Shown one piece after another: positions 8,545 through 16,973 of a DNA stretch of 34,006 bases. The position numbers and the translations under genes are program-made. Within the stretch, counting starts at the first letter, position 1, and the number at the start of each line of letters is the position of its first letter. Below the pieces are notes generated by a model. The model worked only from the letters and a program-made list of their open reading frames with translations. It did no database searches and was not told the DNA's origin. Origin of the DNA: Caryophanales bacterium (GTDB lineage Bacteria; Bacillota; Bacilli; Paenibacillales; CANHCR01); contig CANHCR010000025.1 of NCBI GenBank assembly GCA_947459205.1, positions 1 to 34,006 of the forward strand. Reading direction: 5' to 3'.

Positions 8545-9463
8545 CAAACACCGTCTCCAAATACCGTTCTCCGCGATCATGCATGATCAGCACAACCGTT
8601 GCTCCCTCCGCCAATTCATCTTCCATTTTCAAATAGGCCGCACAAACGCCACCAGATGAAGCGCCGACCAACATCCCTTCCGTCGCTGCCAAGCGCCGAC
8701 AACCCTCGACACAATCGTCATCACTGACATGTACCACTCGTTGCAAGTCTTCTGCTTCATAAAAAGGTGGCGAAAACCCTGCCCCCAACCCTGGAAAGCG
8801 TCTGCAACCAGACGTGTCGGCTGCGATTTTACTCCCTAGCGCATCTACACCAATCAATCTCGTTGCGAGCCCTGCGTCGCGTATGGCCGTTGCGATGCCA
8901 TGCACGGTGCCGCACGTACTCATACCCGCGATGACGTAATCGATACCTGGCAACTCCGCCTGCAATTCGGCAAACGTCGTCTCCCCATGCGCGCGCGGAT
9001 TCGCTTCATTTTCATACTGATTCAACCACACCGCGCCACTAACCTCCGCCAACAATTGACGGACACGCGCCAGTCTAGCCGGCAAAAATTCTCCGCTCAC
9101 CGCATCCGGCTCCATCACCCACTCCAACTGCGCACCCAATGCCTGCAAAATCCGCACGTTTTGCGCACTCGTTTTCACATCCAACACACAGATGAAACGA
9201 ATGCCAAGTTGCGCACAAAAGGACGCCAAACTGATCGCCATATTGCCCGAACTGGACTCAATCAGCACACTGTTAGCAGACAGCCACCCATCACGAAGGG
9301 CACAGCGCAACATGTGCAATGCCGGCCGATCCTTGGCGCTACCGTTCGGATTCAAGTACTCCAATTTCGCCCACACATGCACGTCCGTACGGCGCGAAAA
9401 ATGCGCCAGACGAACGAGCGGTGTCCGCCCGACCGCAGCTGCAGCACCCTCATCCAACCTCAT
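8534..9463 (-). CDS. SbnA-like PLP enzyme (2,3-diaminopropionate precursor synthase)
   Basis: SbnA joins O-phosphoserine and glutamate into the substrate of SbnB. This 309-aa product is a fold-type II PLP enzyme of the cysteine synthase superfamily. It shows VGRTPLVRL, the PLP lysine K44 in NPNGSAKDRPA, the substrate loop ESSSGNMAISLA, NQYENEANPRAH, the phosphate-binding GMSTCGTVHG, and the late GASSGG motif. The NPNGSAKDRPA form is closer to SbnA than to CysK. ATG 9463 is preferred because GAGGTG precedes it; the in-frame ATG at 9484 overlaps the upstream stop and has no Shine-Dalgarno. It follows the adenylate-forming gene by 11 bp and overlaps the sbnB-like gene. An ordinary cysteine synthase is possible but the neighbour argues against it. 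Confidence 0.83.
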   Translation of the reverse strand: MRLDEGAAAAVGRTPLVRLAHFSRRTDVHVWAKLEYLNPNGSAKDRPALHMLRCALRDGWLSANSVLIESSSGNMAISLASFCAQLGIRFICVLDVKTSAQNVRILQALGAQLEWVMEPDAVSGEFLPARLARVRQLLAEVSGAVWLNQYENEANPRAHGETTFAELQAELPGIDYVIAGMSTCGTVHGIATAIRDAGLATRLIGVDALGSKIAADTSGCRRFPGLGAGFSPPFYEAEDLQRVVHVSDDDCVEGCRRLAATEGMLVGASSGGVCAAYLKMEDELAEGATVVLIMHDRGERYLETVFDEQ

Positions 9464-9474
9464 ATCGCACCTCG

Positions 9475-10671
9475 TCAACGCCATATTTTTTTCAATTTAC
9501 GCGCGCCATCGGCAAACCATTCATCCGCCTCATTCGCTTGCTCAACCACAATCGCAGTCAGCAGTCCATGGCTAATCATTTCGCCAATTTCAGCGATGCG
9601 GTGCGCCAAATCATCGGCAATACGCGCCCTCGTCTGCTCACTCAACGCCTCACTGCTGCGCACAAAAACGCACATCTTTCGCCCCTCGCGCAACACCACT
9701 CGGATGACCGCATCCGCAACATGTGTGCACACCGTTTGCTCGATATCGTACAAACTGATTTTCTCACCATGCTTAAATTCATCGCCAATACGCCTAGTCA
9801 CTGCGGCGAACGTCATCCGCTGCCGACCCTCCACTTCCATCATCCGCAAATCGCGCACCACATCATTCGTCACATATCGCAAAACTGGAAAATGCGTGCG
9901 ATAAAGCGCCGTCAAGACGAGCACACTTTCGTCCTGCGCAACGTCGAACCCGTCGCGCAATCGCTCGGCAATCAGTCCATCCATCAGTACATACCTACCG
10001 ATTTTATTGCAAAAGTAAGCAATCGTGCCGATTTCAATCGAGCCGTACGTATCGACGATATCGCCTGCCGCCAACTGCAATCTGGCCGCCATCTGTGCAC
10101 GCCACGCCGGCGTACACACCTCACCGACTAGTATCACTTTTCGAAGGCCAAATTGCAGTGGATCCGGCGCCGCAAACAGCAATCGTTCCAAAATCGATGG
10201 CATCGTATACAGCACCTGCGGACGCTCACGCTCCAGCACGGTAAGGTGTTCTGCAATCGGCAGTGAAAACGGCAAACTGTGACATGTCAAGCCAATCTGC
10301 TGAAAAATGTCCGCCGCCGTCGCCGCCGCATGACCAGTCCCCATATCCGCAACCGCCGTTCGATACGGCACATGCCCCGTTTCATCGGCCAACAACTGCG
10401 CAAACAAGCGCGCCTTTTCATCGAGATAAAACCGCTCCTCGGCCGCCGAATAGCGAATCCGCTTGCGCCGACCGTTCGAAGTACCCGAAGTCAGATAAAC
10501 ATTCAATGTGCCGGGTGGATCGGCAGCGGCATAGTAATGCGTAGCCAGCAACGTGTCATCGATCAGCGGCATTTGATCATCATTCAACATTTCCCCATAC
10601 CAGGCGAACTGTGCACGCACTTGCTCCCGTTTCAGACGTAATTGTAATACGTTCTCATTTTCGCTATCCAT
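9475..10671 (-). CDS. Adenylate-forming enzyme, phenylacetate-CoA ligase / CoF synthetase-like
   Basis: This 398-aa protein resembles the PaaK/CapK branch of AMP-forming ligases, which activate carboxylic acids as acyl adenylates. Visible motifs are the ATP loop YLTSGTSNGRRKRI near residue 80, LRKVILVGEVCTPAWRAQMA, the adenine-binding DTYGSIEIG, and LTALYRTHFPVLRYVTNDVV, where the usual YRTGD-like motif has an altered end. The C-terminal region GARKLKKIWR carries lysines where the catalytic Lys usually lies. No carrier-protein domain is present. As first gene of the unit ahead of the sbnA- and sbnB-like genes, it probably activates an acyl or amino acid partner for diaminopropionate. The ATG at 10671 lacks a strong Shine-Dalgarno sequence. 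Substrate is unknown. Confidence 0.75.
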   Translation of the reverse strand: MDSENENVLQLRLKREQVRAQFAWYGEMLNDDQMPLIDDTLLATHYYAAADPPGTLNVYLTSGTSNGRRKRIRYSAAEERFYLDEKARLFAQLLADETGHVPYRTAVADMGTGHAAATAADIFQQIGLTCHSLPFSLPIAEHLTVLERERPQVLYTMPSILERLLFAAPDPLQFGLRKVILVGEVCTPAWRAQMAARLQLAAGDIVDTYGSIEIGTIAYFCNKIGRYVLMDGLIAERLRDGFDVAQDESVLVLTALYRTHFPVLRYVTNDVVRDLRMMEVEGRQRMTFAAVTRRIGDEFKHGEKISLYDIEQTVCTHVADAVIRVVLREGRKMCVFVRSSEALSEQTRARIADDLAHRIAEIGEMISHGLLTAIVVEQANEADEWFADGARKLKKIWR

Positions 10672-10696
10672 ACGATCAACATATGCAAATTCGGCC

Positions 10697-10725
10697 CTAA
10701 CGGTTCACGCGAACGCACATATACT
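10697..10725 (+). promoter_or_regulatory. Candidate promoter for the ATP-grasp/SDR pair
   Basis: TATACT (10720-10725) lies 17 bp after a weak -35 element CTAACG (10697-10702). Transcription would begin near 10732, which excludes the in-frame ATG at 10727 and supports the start at 10754. Confidence 0.35.
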
Positions 10726-10753
10726 AATGGATGACACCAAAGGAGGCGAACTA

Positions 10754-11467
10754 ATGCGCAGCAAGTGGAACAAGCACCAAATTTTAAACATGGCGGCAAA
10801 ACTGCGCGCCCATTTGCCCGAGTGCAGCCCGTACAAACGCACGACCTTGCATAAAATGTTGCAGCGACACCGCATTGTGTACGCCAAGCCTGACAACAGT
10901 TCACTCGGCTACGGCGTCATTCGTATTGAGAGCGGACCGCCTTACATGTTGCAGTCCGGCACGCGCCGCATCCGTTGCAAATCGTTCTCCAGTTTATGGA
11001 GAACGCTCCAGACGCAGATGAAAAAAAGACCGTATATCCTTCAGCAAGGGATCGAATTGATGACGCGCCACGGTCGCCGTTTCGACCTTAGGGTGATGGT
11101 ACAACACTCAAAAAGCGAGTCATGGCAGGTCACCGGAGACGCCGCTCGGCTCGCACCCGCTCGGCAAATCATCACCAACATTAGCGCTGGCGGTTCCGTC
11201 GTGCCGCTCCTCAACTTGCTTCCAGACTCGATTAGCACCGCCGGCAAACACGAACTCAGCAAACAATGCGCGAACGTTGCACTGATGGCGAGCAAACAAT
11301 TGGCGCGCCACCTGCCATACCTTAAAGAGAGCGGCGTCGATTTGGCGATCGACCGCTCAAGACGGATCTGGATATTGGAACTCAACACACGGCCCGACAC
11401 GAAAATGTTCAATCGCCTTGCCGACCGTAGTATAATAGAGAAAATCAACCGCTTTCGCAGCGAATAA
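10754..11467 (+). CDS. YheC/YheD-type ATP-grasp protein
   Basis: The 237-aa product matches the YheC/YheD ATP-grasp family, whose Bacillus members are associated with endospore coats and whose reaction is not known to me. Family segments are LRAHLPECSPY, the nucleotide-binding VYAKPDNSSLGYGVIRI, YILQQGIEL, RRFDLRVMVQ, WQVTGDAARLA, NISAGGSVVPL and the late metal-binding WILELNTRPDTKMF. The start at 10754 is chosen because AAAGGAGG precedes it by 8 bp. It is divergent from the adenylate-forming gene by 82 bp and precedes an SDR gene by 15 bp. An ATP-grasp ligase beside a diaminopropionate unit could belong to the same pathway, but the divergent arrangement only hints at this. Confidence 0.8.
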   Translation: MRSKWNKHQILNMAAKLRAHLPECSPYKRTTLHKMLQRHRIVYAKPDNSSLGYGVIRIESGPPYMLQSGTRRIRCKSFSSLWRTLQTQMKKRPYILQQGIELMTRHGRRFDLRVMVQHSKSESWQVTGDAARLAPARQIITNISAGGSVVPLLNLLPDSISTAGKHELSKQCANVALMASKQLARHLPYLKESGVDLAIDRSRRIWILELNTRPDTKMFNRLADRSIIEKINRFRSE

Positions 11468-11482
11468 AAGGGAGTCTTCGCA

Positions 11483-12178
11483 ATGACACTTACTGCCGTC
11501 GTCACCGGTGCCAATCGCGGCATCGGCTTTGAAATTGTTCGCCAACTTGCACAGCGCGGGGTGCATGTCGTGCTGACCGCCAGAGATGAACAGGCCGCCG
11601 CCAAGGCCGCCGCAACGCTTCAAGCGGAAATGCTCAGCGTCAGCCACCATCCGTTGGATGTGACCAGCCAGCTTAGCGTTGATCGCCTTGTCGACACCTT
11701 ACAAACCCAAATCGGCACACTCGACATTCTCATCAACAACGCAGGCATCTTCCCTGACCGTCATCTCGGCCTGCTCGATTTGGACCTTAACACGTTTCAA
11801 CAAACGATGGACACCAACCTATACGGTCCATTCCGCCTCGTCAAAGCACTTTTGCCGCTCATGCAAAAAAGCCCCGCAGGCCGCATCGTCAACATCTCGA
11901 GCGGCTTGGGGGCCTTAGAAGATATGGGACCAGGCTTCATCGCCTACAGCGTTTCCAAAACAGCGCTCAATGCGCTGACCGTCAAAATGGCCTACGATCT
12001 CTTACCGTACGGGATTGTCGTCAACTGCATGTGCCCGGGTTGGGTGCGTACAGAAATGGGCGGCGCAGAGGCACCACGCACCGTCGAACAAGGAGCAGAC
12101 ACTGCAATCTACCTTGCGCTTGAAGATGTCGGCGTGAGCGGTTGCTTCTTCAGCGAGCGTAAGATTCGCCATTGGTAA
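11483..12178 (+). CDS. Short-chain dehydrogenase/reductase (carbonyl reductase-like)
   Basis: This 231-aa protein is a classical NAD(P)H-dependent SDR. Visible are the cofactor motif TGANRGIG (8-15), the acidic-turn region PLDVTS (57-62), NNAG (85-88), the catalytic Ser in NISSGLG (139-140), Tyr155 and Lys159 in YSVSK, and PGWVRTEMGG. The arginine in TARDEQ (about 34) suggests NADPH preference. The fold and spacing are like plant and bacterial carbonyl reductases. The ATG at 11483 follows GGGAG. It lies 15 bp behind the ATP-grasp gene, so the two are probably co-transcribed, and it converges on the M28 peptidase with a 20-bp gap and no clear terminator. Substrate is unknown. Confidence 0.88.
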   Translation: MTLTAVVTGANRGIGFEIVRQLAQRGVHVVLTARDEQAAAKAAATLQAEMLSVSHHPLDVTSQLSVDRLVDTLQTQIGTLDILINNAGIFPDRHLGLLDLDLNTFQQTMDTNLYGPFRLVKALLPLMQKSPAGRIVNISSGLGALEDMGPGFIAYSVSKTALNALTVKMAYDLLPYGIVVNCMCPGWVRTEMGGAEAPRTVEQGADTAIYLALEDVGVSGCFFSERKIRHW

Positions 12179-12198
12179 CGATCGTCCAACTGTACGAA

Positions 12199-13143
12199 CT
12201 ACAATTTCGCTTGCAATTGCATTAACACGAGCGGCAACTGATCAACATCAATTTCTTTTTGAAAAAAACGCGACATCTCAGCGGCATGATCGTCCTCAGT
12301 GAATCGCTCAGCAGTTTGATTTCGATCAAGCGAAACCACAAAATTCGCAATCAATTCCGAAATGTTCGACATTTTTTTGAAATCCAGCTTGTCTATCGTA
12401 TCGTTAGCGGTATGATAATGGTGTGCACGTCCCGATGTCAAAAATAGATGTGGACGTTGATTTTCATAAAACACATTGTGATCCGAGAGACCGACATGCA
12501 CGCTCGAACCGTACACTTCCAAATCACTCAAAGGTTCTCGAGCATCGAACAACGCCTGCTTCAATCCAGGTCCACTCTGCACACCGAGCGCGAACAACGA
12601 CTGTTCTTTTCCAGGAATTTCTGTCTGGTGTCCTACCAAATCTAAAACAACAGCGCATTGCAGCAATGCAAGGTCAAAACCCTCAGGGCATCTGTCATGA
12701 AAAATGTAACTACCCATCGAGCGTTCGTCATTAAAAAATGGTGGCTCTTCCATATCAAAGATGGCCACGACGACGTCGCAGTCATGGTGACGTTCACTCA
12801 GACGACGAATCGCTTCTAAAACAACGCCGACCGAAGCTGCATTGTCACTCGCACCCGGACAACCCGCAAGATGATCGTAGTGGGCGCCCAACAACACCCA
12901 CTTCCCTTGTGCACCAGTGCCACGTTTCACGCCCAGCAAATTGCGACCTGTTATTCCTCCCATTGCTGCCTTGTAGGATTGTTCGTAACCGCTCGCTAGC
13001 AATGGTTCCAATTTTAAATCTGCCAACGAATTCACAATCATCGTCCGAGCTGTATCGTGCCCAGGCGTACCTGGGACACGACCATCCAATTCCGGATCAC
13101 AAAGTTCCGTAACGAATGGTTCATAATAAAATGGTTTCATCAT
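12199..13143 (-). CDS. M28 family zinc aminopeptidase, cytosolic
   Basis: The 314-aa product has the M28 metal ligands: H88 in GAHYDH, D100 in CPGASDNAAS, E132/E133 in DMEEPP, an Asp in VVLDLVGH and the final His in HHYHTANDT. These enzymes bind two zinc ions and remove N-terminal residues. Unlike many M28 enzymes it has no signal peptide, so it should act in the cytoplasm. The ATG shares one base with the stop of the upstream sigma-factor gene (TAATG) and is preceded by GGAGAG, so translation is coupled to the sigma factor. That link to a regulator is unusual for a peptidase. Substrate specificity cannot be told; an aminoacylase-type hydrolase is possible. Confidence 0.85.
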   Translation of the reverse strand: MMKPFYYEPFVTELCDPELDGRVPGTPGHDTARTMIVNSLADLKLEPLLASGYEQSYKAAMGGITGRNLLGVKRGTGAQGKWVLLGAHYDHLAGCPGASDNAASVGVVLEAIRRLSERHHDCDVVVAIFDMEEPPFFNDERSMGSYIFHDRCPEGFDLALLQCAVVLDLVGHQTEIPGKEQSLFALGVQSGPGLKQALFDAREPLSDLEVYGSSVHVGLSDHNVFYENQRPHLFLTSGRAHHYHTANDTIDKLDFKKMSNISELIANFVVSLDRNQTAERFTEDDHAAEMSRFFQKEIDVDQLPLVLMQLQAKL

Positions 13144-14051
13144 TACATTTCACTCTCCATGTTTTTTGTGTTTTTTGTCGATTTCGGTTTGCAAAAGCGA
13201 AACGCAATCGGCTTTAGCGCCTTGCGTACACGGTTGTCGACTTTCGTCGCTTCCGCAGCACTAATGTTTAACATCGCAGCAACTTGAGCAATCGACAATT
13301 TCTCAGCGCCACAATACAGCAAATCAATCACTTGTTTATCGAGCACCGATAAACCTTCAAGCACTCTTTGCACATCCAGCGAACGTTCTTCTGAATCGTA
13401 ACGTTCCATCATCAATAACTCTGGATTCGTACACAAATGCTCGGCGTCACTAATTGTCTCCATCACTTCTTGTTCGAATTCTGCCGGAGACACCATATGC
13501 GTTTGTGCGCACATTGCGTTATGGTAGCGCCGCTGCGTCATCTTCGTCTCAATAATCGTAAGCTCAATCAACTCCTCTTTCGACAAGTAATTTTTCGAGA
13601 TGAGATAATGATCCGTCATCTCAAATCTACGAATGCGATTTAAATCGTCAATCGCGTTTTCGGCGATATTCACTGTAAAACTGTCCTCGCGCAGAACCTT
13701 GTTGATTACTTTGAAAACATAAGTGTTAATGACAGTAATCAACTTAGTGCCTTTTGCAGGTTTGTACTTGTCAATCGCTATCAATATGCCTTTAATCGCA
13801 CTATTAATTAGGTCACGTCTCGATACCGAGGTATTCGTATAGTATCCGTTGCATTTTTTCACCGCATAACGGACATTTCGAATGACCAAGTAATCCTTAA
13901 TTTGCGCTTTCTCTGCAATATCAGTTGCGTTTGTGTACAAAGTGAACAATTCCTCGTTACTCAATACTTTCCACATAGAAACAACAGGATTTTCAATCGC
14001 GTGCATGATTTTTTTCAAAAACATTTTCAAACCTTCATTTTCAATAATCAT
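13143..14051 (-). CDS. Divergent sigma-70 family factor (sigma factor 1)
   Basis: The 302-aa protein has a region 2-like segment (about residues 78-125: SRRDLINSAIKGILIAIDKY, then TKLITVINTYVFKVINKVLRE) and a C-terminal region 4 helix-turn-helix (about 230-290: LEGLSVLDKQVIDLLYCGAE, LSIAQVAAMLNISAAEATKV, RVRKALKPIAF). The middle, with LTIIETKMTQRRYHNAM, may correspond to region 3. Identity to housekeeping sigma factors looks low, and the -10 recognition helix is atypical, so its promoter specificity should differ. The ATG follows GGGAGAG two bases after the upstream 98-aa gene, and its stop overlaps the M28 peptidase start, giving a tight three-gene unit. No anti-sigma factor is recognisable. 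The surrounding DNA is visibly more AT-rich than flanking genes. Confidence 0.72.
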   Translation of the reverse strand: MIIENEGLKMFLKKIMHAIENPVVSMWKVLSNEELFTLYTNATDIAEKAQIKDYLVIRNVRYAVKKCNGYYTNTSVSRRDLINSAIKGILIAIDKYKPAKGTKLITVINTYVFKVINKVLREDSFTVNIAENAIDDLNRIRRFEMTDHYLISKNYLSKEELIELTIIETKMTQRRYHNAMCAQTHMVSPAEFEQEVMETISDAEHLCTNPELLMMERYDSEERSLDVQRVLEGLSVLDKQVIDLLYCGAEKLSIAQVAAMLNISAAEATKVDNRVRKALKPIAFRFCKPKSTKNTKNMESEM

Positions 14052-14053
14052 CT

Positions 14054-14350
14054 TTACACTCTCCCTTTGTTTTTGGAAATCTCAAACGCATGTTGTAGTA
14101 ATACATCTCTGACACATTTGGCAATTGCATCACCAATTTCTTTGTCACAAGCCCCTGGTGAATCATGCAGCACTTGGTTTCTGATTGCGCGACCTACAAC
14201 AAACATTTCTTCTCTAGCTCGAACAAATACTCTGTAGGGAAATCCAAGTCCTAACGCATATACAGTTTGATTCACGAGTTCGGTGCCATGTCCAATCTCT
14301 TCTGATACAACCTGCTTGTCCAAAGTAATCGTTAAAGTTTTCCCTTCCAT
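14054..14350 (-). CDS. Hypothetical 98-aa protein preceding the sigma factor
   Basis: I do not recognise this protein. It is soluble and mixed alpha/beta in appearance, starting with a beta-like MEGKTLTITLDKQVVSEEIG and followed by YALGLGFPYRVFVRAREEMF, then a helical C-terminus (KEIGDAIAKCVRDVLLQHAF). There are two cysteines and no membrane segment. AGGGG precedes the ATG by 8 bp. It is the first gene after a strong sigma-A promoter and ends two bases before the divergent sigma-factor gene. Its position would suit a regulator or partner of that sigma factor, but nothing in the sequence proves this. Confidence 0.7.
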   Translation of the reverse strand: MEGKTLTITLDKQVVSEEIGHGTELVNQTVYALGLGFPYRVFVRAREEMFVVGRAIRNQVLHDSPGACDKEIGDAIAKCVRDVLLQHAFEISKNKGRV

Positions 14351-14454
14351 CCCAACATCCCCTTATACATTTATTTAAAACAAATTAATAACAAATAAAA
14401 ATATTGTATATGTCATAAATAAATGAGAGAAAAATTTACCCAAGGTTAAATTGA

Positions 14455-14482
14455 ATTGTACGAAAATATCGTTGTTTGTCAA
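14455..14482 (-). promoter_or_regulatory. Sigma-A promoter of the 98-aa protein/sigma/peptidase operon
   Basis: On the minus strand a perfect TTGACA (14482-14477) and TACAAT (14460-14455) are separated by 16 bp. Transcription should begin near 14448. This is among the strongest sigma-A matches in the window, so the divergent sigma factor seems to be expressed by the housekeeping polymerase. Confidence 0.75.
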
Positions 14483-14615
14483 GCGATCAAGGAGACAATC
14501 AATCCATCTGACTTACCAGCCTCGCATTTTCATTATACCGCATTTTTTTGAAAACGGATAGTTATTATAAATAAAAAATAAAAAATATTGTAATTGTCTA
14601 TATAACATACGATAC

Positions 14616-14648
14616 GAACCGCCAAAAAGTTTCACTTCAAGGCGGTTC
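14616..14648 (-). terminator. Hairpin after the second sigma-factor gene
   Basis: An 8-bp perfect GC-rich stem (GAACCGCC 14616-14623 with GGCGGTTC 14641-14648) encloses a 17-nt loop, 14 bp beyond the stop codon. The T-run after it is poor, so this is a likely but imperfect intrinsic terminator. Confidence 0.5.
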
Positions 14649-14661
14649 TTTAGAAATTTAA

Positions 14662-15504
14662 TCAAGCAACATCTTCAAACGATATATTCCATTTTTTCAA
14701 AACGGTGCGCAATTGTGTCAGTCCTTCACGAACCATTTTTGTGACACGCGATTTTGGTACATTTAATCTACGCGATAGTTCCACAACACTACACGCTTCC
14801 TCGTTACCTAACCCAAAGTACATTTCGATTACTCGCCGGTCGTTGTCGGCAATTTCAAGAAGCGCCTGTTTCAATATTTGTTTGCGATCGCCGTCGCAGC
14901 ACAACTCAGCAGCATCCTGATATTCCTTGTGAAATGTCATGCCTACATGGCCGTTCGAGTACGCAATCTCTTCGCCAATTTCACGCTGATCTTCGTCACC
15001 ATGACGGACATCCTGCAACGATGCAATCTGGCTGCAGACAAAATCAGTGAGCAAAATATCTTCATACTCTTGTTCACTCAAATCAGTCCGCGCTAGTACA
15101 TATTGGCGAACTTCATAAGGCTTCGCGCCTTCAAGATTACATTCATTTTGCACTCGCTTAATCAACGACAACAAACGCGTGAAGTTCTCTGGATAGCGAA
15201 TCATTTCTCCCTTTTCATCCTTCGCGCGCCGAACATTTCGTTCTATCCAAAACATCGCGTACGTACTGAGCGCAAATCCTTTGTTTATCTCGAAGCGTTT
15301 GATTGCTTCAATCAAGCCAGTAATTGCTTCATGGAACAAATCGGACACGGACAATCCCGAAGGAGCAAAGCGAGCATGTTTTTGTGCTACCTTCCATGCC
15401 AACAACTGATTCGCTAAAACCAATTGCTTCAAAATCTCGGGAGACTTTGTTTGAGCGTATTGTTCCAACAATACTTTGTTGCTGTTCATTCTCGTGTTCA
15501 CCAT
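14662..15504 (-). CDS. Sigma-70 family RNA polymerase sigma factor (sigma factor 2)
   Basis: This 280-aa protein is a clearer sigma-70 member than its neighbour. Region 2 is near residues 28-95: LVLANQLLAWKVAQKHA, then SVSDLFHEAITGLIEAIKRF and FALSTYAMFWIERNVRRA. Region 3 contains RYPENFTRLLSLIKRV. Region 4 is at the C-terminus: IADNDRRVIEMYFGLGNEEA, then SVVELSRRLNVPKSRVTKMV. Region 1.1 is absent, so it is an alternative (group 2/3) factor. It is none of SigB, SigF, SigE or SigG as far as I can judge. ATG 15504 is chosen because GGAGGG precedes it by 7 bp; the in-frame TTG at 15510 is too close to that site. Its promoter carries a palindrome overlapping the -35 position. Confidence 0.82.
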   Translation of the reverse strand: MVNTRMNSNKVLLEQYAQTKSPEILKQLVLANQLLAWKVAQKHARFAPSGLSVSDLFHEAITGLIEAIKRFEINKGFALSTYAMFWIERNVRRAKDEKGEMIRYPENFTRLLSLIKRVQNECNLEGAKPYEVRQYVLARTDLSEQEYEDILLTDFVCSQIASLQDVRHGDEDQREIGEEIAYSNGHVGMTFHKEYQDAAELCCDGDRKQILKQALLEIADNDRRVIEMYFGLGNEEACSVVELSRRLNVPKSRVTKMVREGLTQLRTVLKKWNISFEDVA

Positions 15505-15539
15505 GATCAATCCCTCCGTATCCGATTGCTTACATCATG

Positions 15540-15568
15540 ATTATACGAAATATGCGCAACATATTATG
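15540..15568 (-). promoter_or_regulatory. Candidate promoter of sigma factor 2
   Basis: The minus strand has a perfect TATAAT (15545-15540). At 17 bp the -35 position reads CATAAT (15568-15563), a poor match that sits inside the palindrome at 15553-15575. A weak -35 replaced by a protein-binding palindrome would fit a regulated promoter. Confidence 0.5.
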
Positions 15569-15575
15569 ATGCGCA
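15553..15575. promoter_or_regulatory. 23-bp near-perfect palindrome (operator-like)
   Basis: Two TGCGCA arms (15553-15558 and 15570-15575) flank CAT and ATG in dyad symmetry, with only one mismatched pair besides the centre. It overlaps the -35 position and spacer of the sigma factor 2 promoter. A dimeric regulator is the natural reading; which one is unknown. Confidence 0.5.
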
Positions 15576-15590
15576 CAATAGATAGCAACA

Positions 15591-15622
15591 AAAAAATCCC
15601 GATTATTTTTCGGGATTTTTTT
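15591..15622 (-). terminator. Terminator of metY
   Basis: A symmetrical hairpin (AAAAAATCCCG 15591-15601 and CGGGATTTTTT from 15611) has A and T runs on both sides, so it can stop transcription in either direction. It lies 17 bp beyond the metY stop and isolates metY from sigma factor 2. Confidence 0.85.
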
Positions 15623-15638
15623 GACAACGTACAACAGA

Positions 15639-16970
<1,332 letters not shown>

Positions 16971-16973
16971 CAG

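Larger units (their letters stand above)
14351..14661. other. AT-rich 311-bp intergenic region
   Basis: No gene is seen here. The stretch holds, from right to left on the minus strand, the hairpin at 14616-14648 ending the second sigma gene, a long A/T tract (about 14545-14600), an isolated TATAAT-like box (about 14534), and the promoter at 14455-14482 of the downstream operon with a leader of about 100 nt. The AT content is much higher than in the flanking genes. Confidence 0.6.

Noticed and set aside
8900-10131. Long plus-strand frames (up to 334 codons) opposite the sbnA- and PaaK-like genes
   Set aside because: They are antisense shadows of well-supported genes, rich in Arg, His and Thr, with no recognisable domain.
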